Source of the DNA: a virus | Virus record (IMG/VR): IMGVR_UViG_3300025093_000011 | Coordinates: 1-64,000 of that record | DNA: 64,000 nucleotides | Strand: one strand, 5' to 3' | In this document: in pieces, positions 55,730 to 64,000 of the stretch | Numbering within the stretch: position 1 is the first letter of the stretch | Layout: each line of letters begins with the position of its first letter | Program-made: the position numbers and the translations under genes | The notes under the pieces: generated by a model | What the model saw: the letters and a program-made list of their open reading frames with translations, nothing else | What the model was told of the DNA's origin: nothing | Databases searched by the model: none

Positions 55730-58198
55730 ATGCGAGTTAGAATAACAAAAGTACCAAGTAAGAATAAATTAGAAAAAGCTGCATATGGTGGTCAAACTGC
55801 CACAGGTGCTTTGAATGTAAATCCTACATCTTATTTTGGTGGTGGACGTGATAAAAGTAATTTATCTCAAGCAAGAACAGGAAAAACACTTACATCAATT
55901 CCTAGAGATAAAGCTAATTTAGAAGCTGAAGGTGGAGAGACTGCATTTGGTCCTATATCAGGAGAAAGTATTCCAGATCATTATACTATAAAAGGTCCTA
56001 GACATAGTAATGGTGGAGTACCTTTAGATCTTCCGGATGATACATTTATCTTTAGTGACACTAAGTCAATGAAAATAACTGATCCAAGAATCTTAAAAAT
56101 GTTTGGGAAAAAAGCTAAGAAAGGAGGATACACTCCTGCTGAACTTGCTAAACCATATGACATAAATAAGTATAAGTCAATCTTAATGGATCCAGATTCT
56201 GATAGAAAAGAAAGAGAAACTGCTACATTAATGATCAAAAACTTTATTATAAAGCTTGGTGCTTTAGCTTTAGCTCAAGAATCTAAAAAAGGATTTCCCC
56301 AAGGTATTCCAGAAATGGCTAAACCTTACATGGAGTCAATAGGATTAAAAGAAGAAGATATATTACCACAGGAACAGGAAATGCAACCTGAACAAATGAT
56401 GGCTATGCAACAACAAGGTCCTCCTCCAGCTGCTCCTCCAGGTGCAATGGATCCTAACCAGATGGAAGAAGTATTGCAACAAGAACAGCAAATGATGCCA
56501 CCTCAGATGGAACAGCCTATGCCTATGGCTAGATATGGTGGAACACCTATGGCTGCTTATGGTATGCAACTAGGAGGATATGATATGCCTTTTATCATGG
56601 CTAATGGTGGTTATGCAGATATGTTACCATCTTATCAAGGAGACGAAGGTGGTAGTGAAGTAAGTAGTGAAGGTGGTATGTGTAGAGTTAAAATAGATTT
56701 TGGTGGTAAACAAAATCCAGATGAAGGAGGAGGAACTGCAATAAGTGATTTTGATCAAGGAACTAGAGGTTATGTAACAATGCCTTGTTCTAAAGCTCGT
56801 GAACTTAAAGCTGCTCAGAAACAATACTATGAAGAAAAACAAAAGCTTCTTGATGCAGAGTTTGATGTAAAGAAAGGTATACTAGATCCAGCTACAGGAG
56901 ATTATATTCCGTTTACTAGAAATCAAAGGAGAAGGGATCAAGCTAGAGTAACAGCAGGAGGAAAACAAACAGGTAATTATTTAGATCATGGATGGGGAGA
57001 TCCTGCAGGTAACTTAGGTAATAGTTTTTCAGTAGATCAAGTAAATGCAATTGCTCCAGATTTTTATGATAGTTTAAAATCTCTAGCTACTTTACATAAA
57101 GAATATGTTCCAGATCAAAAAATTCCTGATCTAAGAGGAGAAAGTGAAATAGCTAATGATCCAGATGGTAATACTATAACATCTTTAGAAAATGCATTTG
57201 GTCCTAGACAATTTAGTCTTAACTATGAAATGGGAGAAATTGAAGATAATGAGTGTGTTTGTAAACATCCTCAAACAGGAGAAGTGTTACATACATGGCC
57301 AAAACCTGCAGATGGAGATTGTAGTTCAGAAGGACAACCTAAATGTGTTGTACAAGAAGATGAGAATGTAGAAATATTAGAAGATGAAATACAAGAAGAA
57401 GGAGAAACACCTCAGTATTCAGATGCAGCATTAAGAAATATGATTGCTCAAAAAACATATGATACTAGTGTTGATTATATGACTTCTCAAAGAATAGATC
57501 CTAAAATGGGTAGACCTGCATTACAAGAGAGATATGATGCTGATATATTCTCAGCTCTTGCTAATCAAAACTTAGCAATAAATCAAGGTCCAGGTAGTGC
57601 ATCACAAAAATTAATTCAAAGTTTATCAATGATGGATAAAGGTTTGAATGCAACTGGTGGTAGAAATAAAGCAACTACAGATTACAATATAAATGTACTT
57701 AATACAGAAGGTGCTAGAAATAGGGCAAGGGAACAACAAGCAGCTGCTCAAAATGCACAACTGCAATTTAAAACAGATGCATATAATATAGGTCAAGGTG
57801 AAAAACAAAGAATTGCACAAAATGTAGTTAGACAAGCACAAGGTTTAGCATTAGCTGATGCAGAAAAAGAGTTAACACAAAAACTTATGTGGAATTATCA
57901 AAATCCAAATTTCCCAATAGGTTATAAAAAAGGGGATCCAGGATTTATACCATCTTATAAAGTTAACCCTTATAAAACTAAAGGTGATCAAGATATACTA
58001 AATGAATGTATGAGAACGTATGGTGCAGAAACTCAAGCATATAAAGATTGTGTAAAAATGAAAATGGATGCAAGAAATCCTAAGAATAAAAATAAAACTA
58101 CCAATACTAATACTACTACTGCTAATCAACAGCAGCCTCTTCTTAGAAATGGTGGTTATGTTTTAGCTAGTATGATGTATCCTTTTAATAACTATTAA
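55730..58198 (+). CDS. Conserved virion cargo protein
   Basis: This is an 822-residue protein. The N-terminal region has GPRHSNGGVPLDLPDDTFIFSD (about 86-107) followed by SMKITDPRILKMFGKKAKKGG, a signature I know from virion proteins of crAss-like and other Bacteroidota phages. A Gln/Met/Pro-rich zone (about 215-265) and the linker YQGDEGG (about 302) come next, then a Cys-containing stretch (CVCKHPQTGE, CSSEGQPKC) and a helical C-terminal half. Ends NGGYVLASMMYP. It follows the muramidase-like gene by eight bases. No enzyme motif. Confidence 0.7.
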   Translation: MRVRITKVPSKNKLEKAAYGGQTATGALNVNPTSYFGGGRDKSNLSQARTGKTLTSIPRDKANLEAEGGETAFGPISGESIPDHYTIKGPRHSNGGVPLDLPDDTFIFSDTKSMKITDPRILKMFGKKAKKGGYTPAELAKPYDINKYKSILMDPDSDRKERETATLMIKNFIIKLGALALAQESKKGFPQGIPEMAKPYMESIGLKEEDILPQEQEMQPEQMMAMQQQGPPPAAPPGAMDPNQMEEVLQQEQQMMPPQMEQPMPMARYGGTPMAAYGMQLGGYDMPFIMANGGYADMLPSYQGDEGGSEVSSEGGMCRVKIDFGGKQNPDEGGGTAISDFDQGTRGYVTMPCSKARELKAAQKQYYEEKQKLLDAEFDVKKGILDPATGDYIPFTRNQRRRDQARVTAGGKQTGNYLDHGWGDPAGNLGNSFSVDQVNAIAPDFYDSLKSLATLHKEYVPDQKIPDLRGESEIANDPDGNTITSLENAFGPRQFSLNYEMGEIEDNECVCKHPQTGEVLHTWPKPADGDCSSEGQPKCVVQEDENVEILEDEIQEEGETPQYSDAALRNMIAQKTYDTSVDYMTSQRIDPKMGRPALQERYDADIFSALANQNLAINQGPGSASQKLIQSLSMMDKGLNATGGRNKATTDYNINVLNTEGARNRAREQQAAAQNAQLQFKTDAYNIGQGEKQRIAQNVVRQAQGLALADAEKELTQKLMWNYQNPNFPIGYKKGDPGFIPSYKVNPYKTKGDQDILNECMRTYGAETQAYKDCVKMKMDARNPKNKNKTTNTNTTTANQQQPLLRNGGYVLASMMYPFNNY

Positions 58199-58220
58199 AC
58201 TTAAAAGGTTTAATAAACTT

Positions 58221-58243
58221 ATAAAATGTTAATATATTTATAA
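58221..58243 (+). promoter_or_regulatory. Late promoter motif, weak copy 12
   Basis: ATAAAATGTTAATATATTTATAA is a degraded match (AATATATTTATAA for AGTATATTATAA) 20 bases before the next ATG. It may be a real weak promoter or chance in AT-rich DNA. Confidence 0.35.
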
Positions 58244-58263
58244 TTTAAAAAATATTTGATAAA

Positions 58264-61200
58264 ATGGCAAGATATCCACAAGGTGTAACCTCATTTGTTC
58301 CAAGTTATCAGGCTTATGAACCTGATTTTACTACTATGGGTAAAATGTTAAGCATTAGACAAAATCAGTATGACCAAAATTGGGATAGACTAAATCAGGT
58401 ATACGGTTCATTATTATATGGAAATACTACACATGAGCAAAGTCAGAAAGTAAAAGATCAATTAAAAAATGAAATTGATTTCAACTTAAGAAGAGTTGCA
58501 GGATTAGATCTTTCTAGAGAACAAAATGTACAACAGGCATTACAAGTTTTTCAACCATTTTATGAAAATAAAAATTTAATGTATGATATGGCAGCTACTA
58601 AAAATAGAGAGACTGCTATATCTAAAGGGATGGGTTATAAGAATGCAACTGATCCAAACTTAAAAGGTTTATGGTGGGCAGGAGGATTGCAAGCTATTGA
58701 AGAAAAAACTAAAGATTTTCAAGCAACTCCATATGATCAAATTAGAGAATCTGGATTTAATAATATATCATATACTCCATGGGTAGACATTAACGGTAGA
58801 GCTGAAGAAATAGCAAAAGACTTTGGTGATAGAGTTACTCCAAGCTTTAGTGCAGATGGTAAATGGGTTATTCATACTAAAAATGGTGAGCAACTAACTG
58901 AACCCTTACAAGAGTTATTTAGACTTAGATTAGGAAGTGACCCTGCTGTACAAGAGTTATATTCTACAAAGGCTTATTTAAAAAGAAAAAACTTTATGAA
59001 TGAGAGAGCTGGAGAATATGGAGGAGATCCTAAAGCAGCTGAGAAAGAATATCTTAAAGAACGTTATGATTTTTATAAACAAAGTGTAGAGAATAGAAAT
59101 AAATCTTTAAGAGAAAGAAAGTCTTATTATGATAATAATATTAACTTATTAAATCAAAGTATTAAGAATAATACTGCAACTGCAAATTCTGCAAGCACTC
59201 TTAGAGATTTAGAATTAAACAGACAAGTTCTACAAAATTCTTTAGATGAATCTGATCATGCATTAAAAATGGTTCAGGATGGTCAAAATATATTATCAGG
59301 ATCACAAGGTCAAAATACTCCTGATTATAAACAATTAGAAACTTTTGTTGATTCATTAGAAGCTAATCAACTTCTAGGAAATGATTTAGGATTGGCAGCA
59401 AGTACTTTTGCTAAAAGAAACTATGAACAAACTATAAAACAAAATCCTTATAAGGTTCAAGAAATAGCTTTTGCTAATAGTAAGGCATTGAAAAAAATGC
59501 AGTTTGAGCATGATGAAAACCAAAGGAGGTTAAAAAATAATGATGCTTTAACACAAGCATATTATAAGAATTTGGTAGAGGTGCAAAAAACACATCAATA
59601 CTATATGGATGAAAATGGAGCTATGAGTGTTGTTCCAATAAAGGGAGTTAATGAACCTTATAGTGTACAAGATCCTAACACTACTCCTCCATCAACAGAT
59701 TTTCAAGAAGCTGCTGCTGATTATAATACTAAAAAGTTTAGAGATGCAAGTCAATCTGTAAATGAAGGTATAGGATTATTAGCACCTTTAGGTCTTACTG
59801 AAGAACAACAAAAATCTATATTAGGTGATGGTTACACTTTTGAAACTTTTGATAAGTTACTACAAGAAACTCAAAAGAAAGGTGCTTCTAATGTTTGGGA
59901 TATGAAAAGACCTAATGGTGAATCTGTTGGAGACATATCATTTTTATTAGCTGATAAGCTTGAAAGGATGAGAGTTGCAATCTTTGAAAATAAAGATTAT
60001 AATGATTTAATAAGTAACAGAGAAACACAACCACGTCTAGATGAATTTGAAATAAAGGTTCAAGAAAACTTTTTGGATTTGCAGAACATGAATTCCAACT
60101 TAACTTGGATGAATAAAACTCATGCAGCAGTAGCAGAGCATGCATCTAAATCAACTAATCCTTCTGAACAAGCTTATGCATATGCCTATGATGATTTTGG
60201 AAATAAAGTAGGTGAAGAACAGTATATACAAAACTTAATAAATAGTAAAGCTATTAGTGCAGAAGCTATGGAAAAATTTAAAGATCTGGCACGAATGAGA
60301 GGCAGGCAAGATCTTATAGATGCTACATCTGAAATAGCTTGGGAGCAGGGACAGTATGGTATGTCTGTTGCAATGAAGTTTGGAAATCTTCTTGGAATAG
60401 GTACTATAACAGAAGAGGGTCCTGTTCAATGGGGAAAAAATATATTAAGTGTAATTACAGAAAATTGGGATTACCCGTCATATGAAGATGTTATAGAAGC
60501 CGGTGATGAACTGTGGAAAAATAATAATATAATAGGTAAAGATAGACCTATCTATTACGGAACATCAGTAGGAGAGGGGGGAGCAGGAGCTGCATCAAGA
60601 ACAACTTTTATGAATGTTATGCCTAATGGTACTAATTCATCTGTTTATAAATATACATATGGAGGAAATACTGTAAAGAGATCTATTTATGACAATGTAA
60701 ATCAAATGGACTTAGGTGATTCATCAAGATTTTTAATATCTCTAAATGGTGTAGGAAGAAGTGCTGGTGATAAAGTAAATAAAGATGATGCTACTTCAGA
60801 TAGAAATGCTGGAATGAGTGCTATTTCATTAATGCTAAACAATAGAGAAATGGCAAAATATGATGAGGATGCTTTAAGAGTTGGAGTATATGGAACTATA
60901 GGCTATGAAGGTAATAAATCAGCATACACTTTTAAACCCGGTAAAGAATTTATTGATGCTTATACAACCAAAGTTGATTCAGAGGGTAATGTGACTCAAG
61001 CAGGTTTATGGAGTGCAGAGCAGGGTCAGGCAATACTTACAAATGGTGTTTCTATAATAGGTGATCAAGATATGTTTGATTCAGATGTTTATGATAAATA
61101 TTATGGTAGCAGCATTGGTACTCATTTAAATACACAACAAATGAACGATCCTACAAAACCTGCAACATTAACTTACACACATGCTCCAGGATATACACAG

Positions 61201-61506
61201 ACTTTTACAAAAGTTCCTGTTTCAGATTCTTATGAGGTATCTTATACAATGCCTGTTTTTGATATACAACAATATTTATTATCTGGAACAATGCCTTCAA
61301 GAACAACTTATAATACACAAGCTGGTCAAGGTTCTCTTGATCAACAGTTTGCACAATTTCCAAGTCAGATGAAACAGTTTCAACAGTTTAATAATCAAAA
61401 TGCACAAGCAGTAAGAGGATTTAAAGATAATGGCTTTACAGATAAACAAATTATAGAACTCTGGAATAAGTCAGGTGGTAACTTTAGTGGTGTAAATAGA
61501 TATTAA
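58264..61506 (+). CDS. Conserved virion cargo protein
   Basis: This is a 1080-residue protein. The start MARYPQGVTSFVPSYQAYEPD then MGKMLSIRQNQYDQNWD is a family signature I recall from crAss-like structural proteins. Helical through most of its length with a coiled coil at about 265-335. The C-terminal 30-60 residues are Gln/Phe/Asn-rich (QFPSQMKQFQQFNNQN). No catalytic motif, membrane segment or signal peptide. By position it is a cargo or inner-tail protein, in the same block as the hydrolase-bearing proteins. Confidence 0.7.
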   Translation: MARYPQGVTSFVPSYQAYEPDFTTMGKMLSIRQNQYDQNWDRLNQVYGSLLYGNTTHEQSQKVKDQLKNEIDFNLRRVAGLDLSREQNVQQALQVFQPFYENKNLMYDMAATKNRETAISKGMGYKNATDPNLKGLWWAGGLQAIEEKTKDFQATPYDQIRESGFNNISYTPWVDINGRAEEIAKDFGDRVTPSFSADGKWVIHTKNGEQLTEPLQELFRLRLGSDPAVQELYSTKAYLKRKNFMNERAGEYGGDPKAAEKEYLKERYDFYKQSVENRNKSLRERKSYYDNNINLLNQSIKNNTATANSASTLRDLELNRQVLQNSLDESDHALKMVQDGQNILSGSQGQNTPDYKQLETFVDSLEANQLLGNDLGLAASTFAKRNYEQTIKQNPYKVQEIAFANSKALKKMQFEHDENQRRLKNNDALTQAYYKNLVEVQKTHQYYMDENGAMSVVPIKGVNEPYSVQDPNTTPPSTDFQEAAADYNTKKFRDASQSVNEGIGLLAPLGLTEEQQKSILGDGYTFETFDKLLQETQKKGASNVWDMKRPNGESVGDISFLLADKLERMRVAIFENKDYNDLISNRETQPRLDEFEIKVQENFLDLQNMNSNLTWMNKTHAAVAEHASKSTNPSEQAYAYAYDDFGNKVGEEQYIQNLINSKAISAEAMEKFKDLARMRGRQDLIDATSEIAWEQGQYGMSVAMKFGNLLGIGTITEEGPVQWGKNILSVITENWDYPSYEDVIEAGDELWKNNNIIGKDRPIYYGTSVGEGGAGAASRTTFMNVMPNGTNSSVYKYTYGGNTVKRSIYDNVNQMDLGDSSRFLISLNGVGRSAGDKVNKDDATSDRNAGMSAISLMLNNREMAKYDEDALRVGVYGTIGYEGNKSAYTFKPGKEFIDAYTTKVDSEGNVTQAGLWSAEQGQAILTNGVSIIGDQDMFDSDVYDKYYGSSIGTHLNTQQMNDPTKPATLTYTHAPGYTQTFTKVPVSDSYEVSYTMPVFDIQQYLLSGTMPSRTTYNTQAGQGSLDQQFAQFPSQMKQFQQFNNQNAQAVRGFKDNGFTDKQIIELWNKSGGNFSGVNRY

Positions 61507-61513
61507 TTAAGAT

Positions 61514-64000
61514 ATGGCTGAAGAATTAGAAAATCAGAATATGCAAGATGTTGCTAATGAGCAAATGAATCAACAAATGATGTCTCAGCAAGATCAAGCA
61601 AATCAACAAGAGCAATCTGTTGAGCAAAAGGTATTTAATCTTGACAATACTCAAAACGAACCTGTAGATCCAAATGTAACATCAACACTTGGTGCAGCAC
61701 AATTAATGAATAATTTAAATACTTCATTTCCAGCTTTACCTGTAGATAATAAATTTGATATACCAGCTCCTCAAGTACAAGAAAATGTTGTAGGTCTTCC
61801 TGATCAACCTCCTGGACCTTATGCTGTTAAAACTCAAGGGGATGCTTTAGTACAGATGCTTCGTGATCAAAGTGAACGTACAAGTAGAACAGAAAACAAA
61901 GATTTTGGAATGTTCTATAATTATGACAATGGTCCTGATGGAAATGCTTTTTATAAAAGGTATGCTGCATTAGTTGGTACTTCTGATTCTTTGTTTGGAG
62001 GAAAAACTTTTGATAATAAAACATTTGATCAAATAGGGTTTTCTCCATTAAGAAATAATGAAGCTAACTTTAATGCACATACTACAGGATGGAATGACTG
62101 GGGTAGAATGTATAGACATTCATTTCCTGTTTTATTTAAAAGAGGTTTTGTAGATGGACCTAAAAGTATGATAAAAGCATTTAGTGGAGATTTTAGAGGT
62201 GCTGATCTTGCTGATGCAAAAGAGTATGAAGAAGCCGCAGCTATAGGAATGTCAAGTAAAGATGGTGTTGGCCCATGGTTTAATAATACTGTAATGAACT
62301 TTGGTTATACTGCAGGTATAATTTTGGAAGCCATAGCAGAAGAATTTGCTCTGAGTGCTATGACTCTTGGTTCTGGAGGACTAGGAGCTGGAGTACAAGC
62401 ATCAAGAACTGCTCAACTTATAAAAGGTATTGGAAAAGGTCTTGGTAAATTTGGATCTGGTGGTAAAGCTGTGAAAGATTTATTAAAAGCAACTAGTACC
62501 GTACCTGGTGCAAGAGGTTTATTTAATGGAGTTAAAAAAACTGGAAAGTTTTTCAACCCTTTAGAAAATACTACAAGTACTATATCTGCTTTATATAAAG
62601 GTTCTAATGGTGGAAAGTATGTAACAGGAATAGCAGCGATGTCAAAAACTGCAGGTGCTTTATATAGAGATATGAGAGCATTGAACATGGCTGTATCTGA
62701 GTCTAGATTAGAAGCAGGAATGGTTGAGAACAAAGTGTTTGATAAACTTTATAAAAAGCACTACAAAGATTTTGGAGTTAGACCTACTGCAAAACAGCAA
62801 GCTGATATGAGAGAGCAAGCTAAAGTAGCTTCTTTATCTACATTTAACTCTAATGCTCCTATAATATATTTAACTAATAGATTAACTTTTAGAAACGTGG
62901 TATCTCCTAAAGGAGGTTTAAGAAATTTTATAAAAAATACAAGAGAAGATATTTATAAAATTGGTGCTACTGCAGGTGAAAGAAATTTTGGAACTTTAGG
63001 TAAAGTTATTTATAACAATAGTAAAAAAGCTTTTGAGTTTGAAGCTAATAACTTAAAAGGTTTAGCTAAAAGTTGGTGGAAAAATCCAGGTTATAAAACA
63101 GCTGCTAAAACATTAGGCTATTTTAAATCTAATTTCTCAGAAGGATTTCAAGAAAACTTTCAAGAAATAGTAGCACGGTCTACTGAAAAATATTACACTG
63201 AGGCATTTGAAACAAATGTTGTTTCTTCAAGTTTGTATGCTAATGCAGTAAATGACATGACATTTAAAATACAAACAGGAAGTGTACCAACAAATGTTTA
63301 TAGAGATGAAATTAAGAATGAACTTAGTGCTGAAGGATTTAAAACCTTTGCTTCAGGTTTTGCAATGGGTATGTTCTCAGCACCTTTAAATCAAGCAATA
63401 CCTTTTTTAAGTACTCAGTATAATAGAATATATCATAAAGATGAATATGTTAAATGGAAAAGAGATAAATTAAAAATTACTAAAGAGTTAGCTAAAGACT
63501 TAAATAATATAAATACAGGAGATCTTTTAAATCAGAGATTAATGAATGTTGGCATGCAAGATATAATAGCTGACATTTATAAAAATGGTAGCAAAAAAGA
63601 AGCTCTTGATGCAGAATTAGAAGGTTTTGTTAAAACTGTTTCTGTAATGAGTAAGACAGGAACGTTTGGTGTCTTCATTGATAAGTTGGAAGAAATGAAA
63701 ACTCAAACAGATGAAGAATTAATAGATGATGTTGGTTCATCTGATATTAAAGAAGCTCCAAAGTATAGAGAAAGAATTGATAGAACTATTGCTAGGTTAA
63801 AGTCTATTGATGAAAATCTTAAAACTGCTAGAGAAAAATTAGAAAATCCTGTAACAGATGAAATGATAGAAACTGCTGCTGATAATAAAGAGAAAGAATC
63901 TCTTAAAACATTACAATCAGCTTGGAATAAATCTGTAACAAATTTTGTTTTCTTTAATGAAAGTTTTAAGGATACATTACAAAGAATGAATTCTATTCAA
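61514..64000 (+). CDS. Giant cargo-type protein, truncated by the window end
   Basis: The frame opens at the ATG at 61514 and is still open at 64000: at least 829 residues, with no stop seen. The N-terminal 45 residues are Gln/Met-rich. Two weakly hydrophobic Gly/Ala-rich helices are seen, at about 257-290 (GYTAGIILEAIAEEFALS) and about 614-628 (ASGFAMGMFSAP), which could touch membrane. A long charged helical region follows. Eight bases separate it from the preceding cargo gene. In crAss-like genomes such proteins sit next to the virion RNA polymerase, which may lie further right. Confidence 0.75.
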   Translation, partial: MAEELENQNMQDVANEQMNQQMMSQQDQANQQEQSVEQKVFNLDNTQNEPVDPNVTSTLGAAQLMNNLNTSFPALPVDNKFDIPAPQVQENVVGLPDQPPGPYAVKTQGDALVQMLRDQSERTSRTENKDFGMFYNYDNGPDGNAFYKRYAALVGTSDSLFGGKTFDNKTFDQIGFSPLRNNEANFNAHTTGWNDWGRMYRHSFPVLFKRGFVDGPKSMIKAFSGDFRGADLADAKEYEEAAAIGMSSKDGVGPWFNNTVMNFGYTAGIILEAIAEEFALSAMTLGSGGLGAGVQASRTAQLIKGIGKGLGKFGSGGKAVKDLLKATSTVPGARGLFNGVKKTGKFFNPLENTTSTISALYKGSNGGKYVTGIAAMSKTAGALYRDMRALNMAVSESRLEAGMVENKVFDKLYKKHYKDFGVRPTAKQQADMREQAKVASLSTFNSNAPIIYLTNRLTFRNVVSPKGGLRNFIKNTREDIYKIGATAGERNFGTLGKVIYNNSKKAFEFEANNLKGLAKSWWKNPGYKTAAKTLGYFKSNFSEGFQENFQEIVARSTEKYYTEAFETNVVSSSLYANAVNDMTFKIQTGSVPTNVYRDEIKNELSAEGFKTFASGFAMGMFSAPLNQAIPFLSTQYNRIYHKDEYVKWKRDKLKITKELAKDLNNINTGDLLNQRLMNVGMQDIIADIYKNGSKKEALDAELEGFVKTVSVMSKTGTFGVFIDKLEEMKTQTDEELIDDVGSSDIKEAPKYRERIDRTIARLKSIDENLKTAREKLENPVTDEMIETAADNKEKESLKTLQSAWNKSVTNFVFFNESFKDTLQRMNSIQ

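Noticed and set aside
28356-57841. Antisense frames of 60-100 codons inside the structural genes
   Set aside because: They lie opposite long, well-supported genes, have no leader or promoter motif, and have biased composition typical of the reverse of AT-rich coding sequence.
62413-62733. A 106-residue minus-strand frame opposite the right-edge gene
   Set aside because: The plus-strand frame is continuous over 829 codons with normal composition; the reverse frame is a shadow.
1-64000. tRNA genes, insertion sequences, integrase or recoded stop codons
   Set aside because: No cloverleaf, transposase or integrase was noticed on reading, and genes end in all three stop codons with normal lengths. 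A tRNA scan would be needed to exclude tRNAs fully.

Overview
The window looks like one contiguous piece of a large, AT-rich tailed-bacteriophage genome: almost gap-free coding, tightly overlapping genes, a full set of packaging, capsid, lysis and tail genes, and no tRNA, rRNA, CRISPR array or insertion sequence that I can see. The gene order (paired small DNA-binding proteins, cysteine-rich protein, PD-(D/E)XK nuclease, small gene, large terminase, portal, scaffold-like protein, major capsid protein, connector proteins, a very large tail 'muzzle'-type protein, then several giant cargo-type proteins) is the order I know from crAss-like phages (Crassvirales) and related phages of Bacteroidota. 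A Bacteroidota host is supported by A-rich leaders in place of Shine-Dalgarno sites and by a BspA-type adhesin. Genes end in TAA, TAG and TGA alike, so the genetic code is standard here.

Layout. 1-1,424: three small genes on the minus strand, each with its own copy of a conserved promoter-like motif and its own intrinsic terminator; probably the edge of an early region. 1,425-1,800: divergent intergenic region with a G-rich tract. 1,801-3,404: small plus-strand genes, including a GroES-like protein, a DUF3310-like protein and three membrane proteins, closed by a terminator. 3,511-7,762: small virion proteins, a BspA/DUF285-type leucine-rich adhesin and a metallophosphoesterase. 7,829-9,487: lysis cassette (XhlA-like protein, candidate u-spanin, holin-like protein, amidase). 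9,698-20,601: DNA-binding proteins, nuclease, TerL, portal, scaffold candidate and MCP, ending in a strong terminator. 20,682-23,622: a conserved unknown, then eight tiny mostly Lys-rich protamine-like proteins and one 21-residue acidic peptide. 23,619-31,735: a connector-type protein, a second abundant structural protein, and cysteine-rich or fibre-like appendage proteins. 31,870-50,701: ring/connector proteins, the 1,828-aa muzzle-like protein, a 2,590-aa multi-module protein with two zincin motifs, and a LysM-lysozyme protein, all overlapping or nearly so. 50,754-64,000: four more giant cargo-type proteins, the last running off the window.

How it works together. A single-block late-promoter motif (core GTATATT followed by A/T) recurs about a dozen times, only on the plus strand and at the starts of transcription units; a different motif drives the minus-strand genes. 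This fits two classes of phage promoter read by different or modified polymerases. The giant proteins at the right combine Gly-Gly linkers, recurring acidic-plus-GGYILEEL motifs, peptidoglycan hydrolase domains and zincin motifs, and are best read as virion cargo ejected into the host, possibly matured by proteolysis. The protamine-like cassette is the most unusual compact feature. Functions assigned from family memory could not be checked by search.
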